From assembly GCF_023065955.2 (NCBI RefSeq), contig NW_026622841.1, positions 20,891,501-20,955,500 of the forward strand: DNA of 64,000 nucleotides, in the 5' to 3' direction. Every line of letters starts with the position of its first letter. The stretch's first letter is position 1. Positions 23,230 through 34,634 of this stretch are shown piece by piece. The translations under genes were made by a program, and so were the position numbers. The notes beneath the pieces were generated by a model. That model searched no databases, had not been told where the DNA came from, and saw only the letters and a program-made list of their open reading frames with translations. This DNA comes from Ursus arctos. Taxonomy: Eukaryota > Chordata > Mammalia > Carnivora > Ursidae.

Positions 23230-24685
23230 AATCAGATACAATTAGTTGAAAAACCAGCAAGTGAAGCATGAGAACCATTTTCTTTTTTATCAACTCCTTT
23301 TGCTGTGGCTTTGAATGAGAATATGATATGATGAACACATTAACCCTGAAGGTACAGGAGATGAGATAAAATGAGAACCTAAATAATTGCGTGAAGACAT
23401 CAGTTCAAATACTTTCAAAAATGTATAGAAAAACCATTTCTTGGCATAATTTTAGTTTGGATGAGAAAGGGCTACATCAATGGAACCCAACCCCTGCATA
23501 TTAATTGACCTTTTGCATATGGGTAAAAATGTGGACTTTGGTTGAAGCAGAATAAGTATCTGAATTTGTGCATGACATGGAGAAACATAGGGAAAACTAA
23601 AGGAATATTAGATTAAAAACTGATGTGATAACTAAATAGAACTGGAGAATGTTACCATAAGGGAAAAATAAAATTAGTGGCTTGTTTTGGATCCTGAAAC
23701 AATGGCATGTCAGCCATTCTAGGATTTTCTCCCATAGCTCTCATTAGCTTGACTTTGGGAACACGCAAGGGAGTTGACAGAAGGGATAAGATATAAATGA
23801 GAATAGTATTAATGCAAAACAAAACAGAATACGGATAATCTCGAGGGTGCTGAATATGGCCAGTCCCATGATCAACCACAAGGTCCAGTTTGAGAACGAG
23901 AGTGAGATAATGCAGAAAATGATAAATGGTTGTGAAAATGAAGGGATCAAGGTGGAAGTGTTTATGAGGTTCATCAGTTTATTGAGAGTGAAGACAACAG
24001 CGATCTGAAAGGAAGAGTAACAATTACCTAGGATGGTATTAAAGTTGAACGTTTTTAATGTACGTCCTGTCAAGGGGAAGAAAACAAGGTTACAGCATGA
24101 TGTAGGGGCGGTGGATGAATTAAAGTGGGAGGGAAAATCGCCCCTGGAGTGAAGAGGCCAATTGGAGTTGGGTGGTATATCAAATAAATGGACCACAGAA
24201 TTAACATCTTGCACACTGCCTGACACGTACCAGGTGTGCAACCAATCTTTGTTTATTGGTGGTGAATAAGGGCATGAAGATTCCAAGGGACCTTGAGAGG
24301 TTGTTGTAATGGATTTAACCTGAGACAGAATGTAATAAAAATAAATAAAGAGGTCTTGCATGTCAATAAGACAAAGGCTGGCACGAACAGAGTGAGGTGG
24401 ATGCAGTTCTGAGCATCATTCATGAAATACTTTAATGTTTTAGTGGAGACTCAACTCGATAAGCAGTCCACAAGACACTGTGAGCACCCACAACACCAGT
24501 GTGATCGTAGATGATATGAATAATAATGGAGTATGAAGGCGAGGAAGGTACCCTAAAGGGATGTTTAATAATCACATGCCATCTGTAAACTGTGCAGAGG
24601 AGGGTGACATATCACGTGGGGAGCTGACAAGCAAACGAGAAATATTTGTAGAAACTAAGGACATTTAGCTCCGAGAAGAATTGGT
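23230..24685. other. Intronic DNA with the longest ORF in the window, unassigned
   Basis: A 205-aa ORF lies at 23744-24361 on the minus strand. It is rich in Phe, Ile, Leu and Ser with several hydrophobic stretches, but I see no motif, no neighbouring exon and no family match. In AT-rich DNA such ORFs arise by chance, and hydrophobic bias is typical of reading a purine-rich strand in antisense. I do not call a gene. Confidence 0.4.
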
Positions 24686-24689
24686 GGAG

Positions 24690-25020
24690 GGAAGGGAAGC
24701 TTGACAGACATCTTCAAATATTTAGAGTCGTGCCATAAGAGAAGTCACTAGACTCACTTGATTTGTTCTTTATAGTCCCAGGGGAAATAATTATGACAAA
24801 TGATTGGAAGTTATAGGGAGATAGAGCAATTCCTTTTGAATATAAATTTCTGAAATTTAGACCTACATATGACAAAAATGGCTGCTTGCAGAGGGGGGGA
24901 ATAAGTTCCCTGTCAGCAGAACAGTTCCGGCATGAGCTAGAAGAATGTTTTATCAAGGGGATTTGTATAACAGATGGAAGATGGGAGAACCTGGCTTTTA
25001 AGAGCCTTTCCGCACTTATT
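24690..25020 (+). repeat. Probable CR1/L3-type LINE 3' fragment, plus strand
   Basis: Order resembles the CR1/L3 3' end: cttcaaatatttagagtcgt, a gaagttatagggagatag block, aaaaatggctgcttgcagag, a gtaagttccctgtcagcag-like block, and agaatgttttatcaagggga. Diverged; assignment by remembered consensus. Confidence 0.5.
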
Positions 25021-25479
25021 TTCTGAAGCACCAAAAATAAAAATACAGGTTCGAGATAAATTCTTGGTGATTCTGGGGTTTTTGTTGTTGTTGTTGTGTA
25101 TGTGGTAGAGGAGACCATAGATTAGTGAACGCGGAATGAATTAAAAATGTTAATACTGTGAGATCCTTCTAACATCCTGAGGATTAAATAGAATTTGTAT
25201 AAAACATACATTTAAAAGTTTCAATCCAATTAATACTCACATAAATGTTATTAGTTGGGCTTTGAAAAATCAGTTCATCAACTATAAAATTCAGAATTGA
25301 AATAAATCTCAAGTTCATTTAAAAAAAAAAAAAGAGCCTGCTCAAACCAGTTACATCATTAGTCACAGTTCTCTGCAAAGTCAGGCAAAGGAGCCCTGAT
25401 TGCTGGCATTAGGTAAAGACAGGGTGTGCTGCATTGTTGAGATACTTACTTCATAGTCTATTTTATGGGTACAGCAATT

Positions 25480-25580
25480 GATAGTTATAATAAGTATAAA
25501 TTTCTTTTATCGTGTGCTTACTATGACAGGTACTCTTTTATGCACTTTAAAGTTATTTATGACTTCTCATCCAAAGAGCC
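25480..25580 (-). repeat. MIR SINE fragment, minus strand
   Basis: Antisense MIR-like gtgcttactatgacaggtac followed by tcttttatgcactttaaagt and gacttctcatccaaa. Confidence 0.45.
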
Positions 25581-25584
25581 AAGA

Positions 25585-28145
25585 GCATATTCAGAAGTAT
25601 ATTTCCCAAGAATAGCAACATAACACAATGTTTACTTTAGTTTGAAGTAAATCTGATGTGACAGCATGATAGATATATTTCCCTTTGGCTAAAGAGCATC
25701 GCTTCCCATCAATGTCAGTTCCTCACAAGACCCACATGTCAGAGAATAAGTGTATTTTCTCACTGATAACATTTGACTCCTGTGTGTGTCACTCTGTCAA
25801 GTTGTATCCCATAGTAAAGTTCTTGACACACGTGTCCTCCTTGGGATGGAGGAAAAAATCAATTCGGAAAATCAAAATAGGATTCTAACAAAGGCTCTGG
25901 AAAAGGGATACTCATTAACTCAAGCCAAGTCTACATGCTTACATACACATCAAGGAAAATTAGGTTTCAAACTACATGCAGATATTTCTAAAAATCATGG
26001 TATCTACTGTCAGTTATAGAGAGAAATCATACAAATGATTGCTTGAAACAAACTTTTCCTCTGGTATTCTACACTGAATATACAGAATTTCTAAATATTT
26101 TGTAATCTTTAAGTGAAGATTTTTAAGGCAAGCATTTGCTCCCTTTATATATAATTTTAAAAAAGAAAAAAAAAAGTACACACTGGTGTATTTAGCTCAT
26201 CATACTGCAATTCAGATGGTTTACCTCAATGATCTAAATTTCAGAGTATTTATTGATAAGGCCTCTTAAGGGATGCCAGTATCTGGCAGTTAATAGGTGT
26301 ACGATAACTCTTTGTTGAGTAAATGAATCAAGAAAAATTAATGAGTAAATGGCTGAGTAACAGACACAAAACTACACATTATTAGTAAAATTAGATAATG
26401 GAATCCCTTAAGAAAAAAGCAACTCTGTTTTGTGAATATCACTAAAAAATTCTGATCATTTCAGTTTTAAAAGCCTCAAATAATCCATTACTAAGGAAAT
26501 GACTTATATTTATTATAAAGATATACTTAAAGAAACTGTGTACTACTTCTACTTTGGGGACATCTCAAGTTATAAATTAGTGTTAAAGACAAAAGTGTCC
26601 GTAATAGAGAGTAGGGAAAAGTCTCTAATTTGCTAAAGTAAATGCTAAACATGAGCTTTATTATGTAAGATGGTCACTTACATTTCAAAGAAGGTACAGA
26701 GGTGTTTATCGTTCATCATGATCACTGAAGATGGACGGACTGCCTTCTGGATTAAACACTGAAACTGTCATCTGCTATCTGAACACACAAGTTTCCTGGA
26801 CAGGAAACCTACTGTATCAAAAGTGCATGTGCTAGGAGGTGGGGAAGGGTTTCTTCATTTTAAAGAAGTACTGCCTTATAGGATTTTCATGCTCTTTAAA
26901 GTTTGAGAACTTTAACTTGGAGCCGCCTTCTTTTTTCTCCAAGCTGCAACTGTGAGCCTTCACTGGCTGATTCTGTCACACTCGGCTTCCACTCCAGGAC
27001 AGCAAGGCAATGAGCAGATTCCGTCCCACCTGGAGCTCAGGTGCAGCTTCATAAGCCTGGTCTCTCGTCCATCAAGCCACAACATCTCTGATTATATCAA
27101 AGCTAAGTATAATCAAAAAACATCCCAACCGCCCCTCAACAACAGGCAAGGGGCAAGCAACTGCTCCATGATCACAGATAGAGAACTTAATTTCTTCTAC
27201 ACGAGCTGAAACTCTATTCGATGTCAGGGGCTGTCACTTGTCAGTTTCTCATTCATTGCTTCTACTCATAGAGGTGTTGAGGCTTCCTGACTGACAAGCA
27301 ACCAGGGAGGCCTCTTATTAAACTGGCAGAATGGAAGTGTCTAGCTAGTGTCTGTCACATGGTATATACTCAATGAATATTTATTATTAAGCAAACCTAT
27401 GAATAAATGAATGCACAAATGAATAAACACATGAAAAATTAACCCAAGTTTATAACAGAAAAAACTTTTAAAATTTTTGTTCCCTTTTTGCTAATAAAAC
27501 CTCCAAATGAAGAAATCACTTGGATTTTTTTGAACGGACAATGTTTCCTTTAAATGTCATTATATTTTATTTCATCAAGAGAATTATGTACAGTAGCATC
27601 TAAATGAGACAGAAATATGCTCTTTCTTTGAAGTACAAAAAAATCCCTTAACTTGGAAATGTTAGAAATATAGACATCTCTGGAAAGTACGTGTTGATAT
27701 CACAGCTATGGATTTAGACATATATATTCTTTGCGCCATTTAGATTCATCTATGCATAAAAATAAAAATCTACAGTCAGCTTCATATTTTAAAAATTATG
27801 AATTTTATTTAAAGTCAGTATGGGGCATTTCTTCACATATAAATCCCTTGTGTGTGTGTGTCTCTTCAACTTTATCCGTGTAAAAATAAAATAGACAACT
27901 ATCGAGTTAATAGCTACTGCCTCTCAGCTAAAACACAAAATGGTTTGTCAAATAGATTTCTCTGAAGTACGAGAAATGTTTAGGTAGGTAGGAGGAACTT
28001 GAGTTATTACAATAAAAAAAAAAAACGGAATTTCTCATTTGCCTTGGAACAAAGGAATTTGTAGAAGACACAAGTAATTTCTCCTAGTTCCGTGAAGATT
28101 AGATACGTAATATGATCATAAGTTAATTTCCTGAAAATATTAAAT
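25585..28145. other. Intronic DNA, mostly unrecognised
   Basis: Two short L2-like tails may be present: 26265-26345 (cagttaataggtgtacgata, gttgagtaaatgaatc) and 27340-27435 (gtcacatggtatatactcaa, then a run of aatgaataaa-like units). ORFs at 25685-26019 and 26952-27209 are unassigned. Confidence 0.4.
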
Positions 28146-28162
28146 TGTTCATCCATACTTTT

Positions 28163-28351
28163 AAAGATTTATTTTGTTTATTTATTTGAGAGAGAGAGAC
28201 AGAGCGCATGTGCGTGTGAGGGCACGCGAGCTGGGGGAGGGGCAGAGGGAGAGGATCTCAAGCGCAGAGTTTAACCTCTTGACCCTGAGATCATGGCCTG
28301 AGCCGCAATCAAGATTTGGACACTTACCCGACTGAGCCACCCAGGAGCCCC
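28163..28351 (-). mobile_element. SINEC, minus strand, older subfamily
   Basis: The plus strand reads aaagatttattttgtttatt, gagagagagagacagagcgc, and ends gactgagccacccaggagcc. Target-site duplication tgttc-a/t-tccatactttt at 28146-28162 and 28352-28368 with one mismatch. In sense with DCC. Confidence 0.94.
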
Positions 28352-28369
28352 TGTTCTTCCATACTTTTG

Positions 28370-29535
28370 ACCCTACTATTACATACTTTTCAATGTATTT
28401 GGAAAATCCATCTGTATTCAATACAGTATGTAGAGTATTTTCTAAAAATGTTTAGGAAACATGAAGATGATGCTTTTAGATTGTCAATTTCATGTAGAGA
28501 GTTTTCCAGTGGACTGAGTGATGTTTTGGACAGCTTTGGAAAACTAATGGAAGCTATTTTCTATGTGAAAGAGCACCATAATAAATGAAATAAGTAGATT
28601 TCAGTGTTCAGTGTTATTTAGAGTATATATTGAAATTGCAAAATGTTAGTGGGCTTTTTAATGAGATTAAACTAAAATGACTTCAGGGCAATGATACATT
28701 AGACTTAGTTTGGTTGCTAAAGCAGCTATATCTTAAAATAACACTCTTATTAGATAGTTGCACTATTACCTGGCAACACTTGCTCTAGGCTTCTTATCTA
28801 ATTTATGCCCATCTGGTTTAGTTTTGTTTATTATTTAAATTAACCATGTTTGCTAATAAAATGTATGGCAAGTGTTCTGATTTGCATTTTCACAAACCTT
28901 ACATACATTTCCTAATGGTTTCAGACCATTGCTGCTGCTGCTAAACAAAATAAAATAAAAAAAAAATTGCAGGTTTTGTTTTATTGCCAACAAATCTTGA
29001 GAGTTGAGGTAAAGCTCTTCTCTATGATATCATTTTTTCCCTTTCAAAGTTGCTTTAATAAATATATTCTACAACTTGGAATTGAGAAAAAGTTAGAATT
29101 ACTTTTGGAAATGCCAGAAGTCTTTAAAATTGTTTAATAAAGTTTCAGAGGTATCAGCTTTACTCAATGAGCAATCTACAGCTACTCTAGGTGTTTTTTA
29201 GGCTCATCAGGGAGAAATACACAGTTTTGAGGAATAGAATCTTACAGGTAGCTTCAATCAGGGAGACAATGAGGAGCCAGACACGTGTTTTTCAACTTCC
29301 TTCTCAGGAGATCTCCTTTCTTAACATTTATGACCTCCTTTCTTGACATTTATACCCATGTCTTTTGACACTTTCCACACCTAGTTCTGTTGGCCACTTG
29401 AGGGATTAAGCCATCTTCCAGCTTCTGATCTAGACCTTACCTTCTGCCTGGAAACTATTCCTACTGAGAACTTAAACCACTTGAAGGCCAATCTTATCTT
29501 CAACCCCTTCTCTCATAAGGCCCTATATATACGAT
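28370..29535. other. Intronic DNA, nothing recognised
   Basis: AT-rich. One small direct duplication at 29308-29350 (tcctttcttaacatttatg then tcctttcttgacatttat). The 90-aa ORF at 28316-28588 starts inside the SINE and is not a gene. Confidence 0.5.
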
Positions 29536-29539
29536 GCAG

Positions 29540-29700
29540 TGTGGCCAAATGACCAGCAACCTTAGCCTGGGTTCGAATCCTCATGTTGCCAATTCCTCCC
29601 TGTGTGGCAATGGGGTTCATTACCTAGCCTCTCTAAATCTCAGTGATCTCTCTGGAAAAATGGGGTATGTTAATAATAATCATTCAATTACTATACAATT
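29540..29700 (+). repeat. MIR SINE, plus strand
   Basis: Contains cctgggttcgaatcctcatg, the conserved B-box-like part of MIR, then attacctagcctctctaaat, tcagtgatctctctggaaaa and atggggtatgttaataataa. Confidence 0.72.
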
Positions 29701-30419
29701 ATACAATAATAATTATATAATCCACTGCCTTTAACCACTTTTTCATTATCTGTCACCCCTGCCCCTGTACCCTCCTTTCCTTCCTTAGCTTCGAAGAAGT
29801 GGGTCTTCTTTTTAATCATTCCCTTGCAAAACCTCTTTGCCACTCCACCCCTACTCCCCTGGAAAACTCCAAACAAAATAAAACCCAACTATCTGCCTAA
29901 CCCAGGCCAGCAACCAAGCAACCACACCCCGGAGAGGGAAACAAACACAATTGTGTTGGCTAGTTTCACTTTAAATTCATGACAACAACTCTCAAATGGC
30001 CAATCCACATTGCTCAGCAAGCATAAGTCCACATACTTTATGATTCTCTTTCCTACAATCTGAAATAACTATTTCTCATCTTGTTCCCCATCTTCAAACT
30101 CTCAAAACTTGATCTTCCAAGACTTCACAGGCTGGTAAAGGCCTTTCATCATACTTCTCATCTCAGCTACTGACATAACTGCATCCATGCCCACTCCCTC
30201 TGCCTTGGCTCACCTTCCCAAGACTGAAGCATTTGTTCCCCTGCACCTGCATGCTGGATTCTCTGCCTTCGTTGCCTACACAAAGATTTGCACTCTTGCA
30301 ATTTTCCACTCTCTCTTCAGCATCACTAATCTCTAGGCTGCACTATTTACAAAAGTTGCAGTGTCTCCTATGTTCGAAAAGGAAACAACAGTAAATAAAT
30401 AAAACAGGCGATAAAACCT

Positions 30420-31965
30420 CCCTTAAGCCTACCACCTCTTAAAGTTACCGTCCATTTCTTTGTTGCATTTCAGAATAAAACTTCTCAAAAACATCTGCGG
30501 TCATGCTCTGCAGTTCTCTTATCTTCCTCTCCATTTTCATGCTCCCTCCCAAGCGGCCACATTGTTGTCATTATTTTTTTTTTTTTTAAGATTTTTTTTT
30601 TAATTTATTTATTCAACAGAGATAGAGACAGCGAGAGAGGGAACACAAGCAGGGGGAGTGGGAGAGGAAGAAGCAGGCTCCTAGCGGAGGAGCCTGATGT
30701 GGGGCTCAATCCCATAACGCTGGGATCACGCCCTGAGCCGAAGGCAGACGCTTAACCGCTGTGCCACCCAGGCGCCCCTGTTGTCATTATTTTACTCTAT
30801 TTTTCATCAGCATCGATATGGTTTAGCAGCACCCTTAACCCCAGCCCCCCTCCCCCCAGCTTCTGTGATTCCATCCCTCTTTGTTTTCTCCTACCATTCC
30901 TGCTTCTTCTCATCTGTCCAATCTCTAAATGTGCAGTATCTCAAGATGCAGCCATTTGGTTTTCTAACTGTAATCTCTCCCTAGGTGTCATTGATATGAC
31001 AATGACTCCTAAATTTATATCTCCTGTCATGACCTGTCATCAGACCTCTGGTCTCATACGCCAGATTGTCTACATGATTGACATCCCTAATTGTATGTCC
31101 AGTAGTTATCTCAAATTCAAAATGTCCAAAATCTAATTGATTGTTCCCTCTAAACCAATCTTTTTCTGCACTCATCCTTATCTCATTAAACAGCCCCACG
31201 GGGCACTCATTTGCTGTAGCAAAAATCTAGTCTCTATCCTTGATCCTTCTCTTTCCCCTGCCCTTTATGTCCAATCCATTAGCCAATCTTATTGGCTCTA
31301 AATGCAACACACATCATGATTTTTCCCATTTCTCTCTCCATCTGCTGTAATGACTCCCAAGTCCCAGCTACAATCATTTCATACAGATCACTCAATTGTC
31401 TCCTAAACGGTCTCCCTGCTTCCACGCTGCCCCCTCCCTAATAATTTTCCTCACAGCAGCCAATGTGATCTTTTAAAAAGAGATCACTCCCCTTTCAAGC
31501 CTCTTTTCATCATCCACAGAATGAAATTCTAATTTTTACCATGCCCTATAAAGCCCCACATGATCTGGCCCTGACCCAGAGATCTGTGATCCATGCATAT
31601 GGCTGTTATTTCAATCACGCACAGACAGTTCACTTGTCAAGGCTTTTGTACTAGCTGGGAGCTTTCCTTGGAATGCTTTCTCCTAAATGGGCAAAGAAAC
31701 TGGCCCTTTTTCATATTCTTGACTCAGCTCAAGTGTCACCTCCTTAAAAGGCTTTTCTCTGATAATCTGATTTAAGTTAGGTCCTTCTCTATTGTATTAT
31801 TGTGTTTAATTTTCTTCACATAACTCATCATTCTCGTTTGTTAATTGCTCAGGTCTTTGTTTGCTTATCAATCTACCTCTCTGTATTTGGATTTAAGTAA
31901 GCTCCAGGAAAGGAGATTTGACTGCCTTCATTATAGCTTTTCTAGCAATAAGCTCAGCTCAAAGT
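30420..31965 (+). mobile_element. L2 LINE, ORF and 3' region, interrupted by a SINE
   Basis: A long, ancient copy. The decayed reverse-transcriptase catalytic motif is visible at 30995-31022, where the tyr-x-asp-asp type core reads tatgacaatgac followed by tcctaaatttatatctcc. Downstream blocks follow L2 order: tctcctaaacggtctccctg, gcagccaatgtgatctttta, cccacatgatctggccctga, agctcaagtgtcacctcctt. Stops and frameshifts throughout. The copy is split by the young SINE at 30578-30778. Antisense to DCC. Confidence 0.75.
30578..30778 (-). mobile_element. Young bear-type SINEC, minus strand, inserted in L2
   Basis: Perfect 15-bp target-site duplication tgttgtcattatttt at 30563-30577 and 30779-30793. 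Poly-T, then gagatagagacagcgagaga, and ends ccacccaggcgcccc. It lacks the agccagc step seen in sister copies (gacagcgagag). In sense with DCC. Confidence 0.96.
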
Positions 31966-31979
31966 TAGTATTCCAGTAA

Positions 31980-32130
31980 TCAGTTTAACAACTAATACTT
32001 ATCTTATAGGGCTATTATAAGAAGTAAATAAAGTAGTGTTTTAATTGCTTAGCACATTGCCAGGTACAAAATACCTGCTGAAAAATTTAGTTACTACCAT
32101 TATCATTATTATTATTATTAGGTGTTTCTT
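31980..32130 (+). repeat. MIR SINE, plus strand
   Basis: Has tagggctattataagaagta, then ttgcttagcacattgccagg, tacaaaatacctgctgaaaa and an (ATT)n end. Confidence 0.6.
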
Positions 32131-32134
32131 TAAT

Positions 32135-33075
32135 ATGTATCAGGAATGTTAATTAAAATAACTCATGCTAATATCTTAAGTATTTCAGATGAAGGATTTG
32201 TATACTAACAGTTGTTTGCTATGATAAGCAATATTTTAAGCTAGACAAGAAAATTAAGTTTTTTGCATGTAGGTGAATGTTTCAACATCTCTAAATTCAA
32301 ATCACATAGTTAGCGACTGCTTTTACCAACTGGTAAGACTGAACCTATTCATGTCCCCTATCTAATCAACCATTCCAAATATAAGGTCGACTTTCTTGAA
32401 GTAAATTAAAATCAGAGACCTTATCACTAGACCTAGGTTCATTTAATTTAAGCCCATTATTAAACCTCCCACTTTTCAAAAATGTATGACTTGAGGGAAA
32501 TCTCATTAAACTTCATGGAGAGGTGAAAGTGAGCTTTGCCTTCAGAGCCAACCACAAATGGAGCCATTAGAAATGTGTGTGATGAAGTACAAATTACAAG
32601 GTGATGTTAAAGTGGGGCTAGAACACACAGAGTGTGGTATTCCACCACCTACTTTAGTCTCTTTGTCCAAATCCTTCGTGCAGTATCCTAGATGGCGGTA
32701 ACAAGAACGAATTTGGAAAGAACAAAGTATAATAACCCCAAAACACACAACAAAAAATGATACATGTAAGTATTTGAAACATTCTAGGAAATGCTTTTCT
32801 AATCCTCTTTACATTATAAAAAGTTCACATAGACATGGAGATTTAAACATGCCTCTTATTTATTCAAATCCTGTAAGAGAGGTCATAGGTCATTCTCGAC
32901 TCCCTATTCCATAGTTGCGCACGTAGGTCCTTTGTAAAGACTGTTCTTAGATTCACTTCTAGTTTTTCAGAGATTTATTTTTTTCTTCTCTCTTTTTTCC
33001 ACTTAATTTATATTTTTATTTGAAATTAATTCATGTAAGAATGTACTTTTTTTTGTGGAGATGAGTTAGCTCAAC
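32135..33075. other. Intronic DNA, nothing recognised
   Basis: Unique AT-rich sequence. The 68-aa ORF at 32542-32748 on the minus strand is unassigned. Confidence 0.5.
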
Positions 33076-33095
33076 TTATAGACTACATTGTTCTT

Positions 33096-33295
33096 TTTTT
33101 TTTTTTTAAGATTTTATTTATTTATTTGACAGAGATAGAGACAGCCAGCGAGAGAGGGAACACAAGCAGGGGGAGTGGGAGAGGAAGAAGCAGGCTCATA
33201 GCAGAGGAGCCTGATGTGGGGCTCAATCCCATAACGCCGGGATCACGCCCTGAGCTGAAGGCAGACACTTAACCGCTGTGCCACCCAGGCGCCCC
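33096..33295 (-). mobile_element. Young bear-type SINEC, minus strand
   Basis: Target-site duplication taga-c/t-tacattgttctt at 33079-33095 and 33296-33312, one mismatch. Body as in the copy at 16312. In sense with DCC and only about 310 bp from the next copy. Confidence 0.96.
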
Positions 33296-33604
33296 TAGAT
33301 TACATTGTTCTTATTTGGAATGTATATGATGTTACCAAGATAAGTAACACAGAACAAGTTTTAAGGATAGAATTTAGTATAAAAGGCATCTATTGAAAGA
33401 AATCATTTGACCAAAACAGAGTTAAACAAATACTTTCACAGCCCTTAGTATCTCTAATAGTGGACTTACATTTCTCACATTTAAAACCACGCAACATCAT
33501 TGCTTGGGAAAGTTCCATGAGTCAGTATTCTCTACGAACAGCTCTAAGAGAATGAATGATAGTGTGATATGAAGATATCCTTTGAATTCACAGTGTATTC
33601 TCTT

Positions 33605-33808
33605 TTTTTTTTTTTAAAGTTTTTTTTAATTTATTTATTCGACAGAGACAGAGACAGCCAGCGAGAGAGGGAACACAAGCAGGGGGAGTGGGAGAGGAAG
33701 AAGCAGGCTCATAGCGGAGGAGCCTGATGTGGGGCTTGATCCCATAATGCCGGGATCACGCCCTGAGCCGAAGGCAGATGCTTAACCTCTGTGCCACCCA
33801 GGCGCCCC
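33605..33808 (-). mobile_element. Young bear-type SINEC, minus strand
   Basis: Target-site duplication tcacagt-g/a-tattctctt at 33588-33604 and 33809-33825, one mismatch. Body very similar to the copy at 33096. In sense with DCC. Confidence 0.96.
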
Positions 33809-33956
33809 TCACAGTATATTCTCTTATTGAACTTACTTACACAATGCATTTAAATTGGCATGGTGCATTTGTTATTTAAAAATTGGTTATCTATTTTTTT
33901 TTACACTATCCTAATATCCTCCCCATCTTAGTTTATCCATTCACTGTGTTTTCACT

Positions 33957-33987
33957 GGGCGGGGGGGGGGCGGGGAGGAGGGGTTGG
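33957..33987 (+). other. G-rich tract with G-quadruplex-type spacing
   Basis: Four or more G runs of three or longer on the plus strand: ggg, a run of ten G, gggg and gggg, separated by one to four bases. The plus strand is the template strand for DCC transcription. Confidence 0.8.
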
Positions 33988-34404
33988 AAACTGTTGACTC
34001 AATTGGAACTTAAAAAAAAAAAATTAGCTACTGGTTCGGAGCTCTGGTCTAAACTGTAATGGCATATGAAACTGATGTTGGTGACCAAAGTTATATTCAG
34101 AGTTACTCCAGAACAATCCCAAGCATATACTTCTGGTTTGTTATTATTAACTATAGCAGTTGGTTTTGTCAGTAGATTTTTTAAAAAATAATTTAAAAAT
34201 ATGGGACCTTGGAACAATTATTCTGAAAGCAATATTGATAATGGGAAGTGAGGTGTTTCTTCCAGCCAATTAAAGCATCTGCCTATATTCATTAGATCCT
34301 TCATTTCCCTGTGAAGATGTAAAACTTTAAAAATGTTCTCATATCTCAATCACATTTTTTCCTATGAATCAGTCTCCTTACTTTTTATAAAATTAGTCAA
34401 GAAG

Positions 34405-34630
34405 CAGAAAGGAGAATGTTGGTTGCCAGAGCCTGGAGAAAGGGAAGAAATGGAGTATTATTATTTAATGAGGACAGAGTTTCAGTTTAAGGAGATAAAA
34501 AGTGCTCTGAGAGTGGGTGCTGGTGATGATTCCACAACAATGTGAAAGTACTTATGCCACTAACCATACACTTAAAAAATGTTAGAATGGTAAATTTTAT
34601 ATGTATTTTACTACGATAAAAAAGTATTGA
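34405..34630 (+). mobile_element. Old L1 (L1M) 3' end, plus strand
   Basis: Carries ggttgccagagcctggagaa, then gagtttcagtttaaggagat, then gattccacaacaatgtgaaa, taaccatacacttaaaaaat and an A-rich tail. Typical old L1 3' UTR. Confidence 0.75.
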
Positions 34631-34634
34631 TTTT

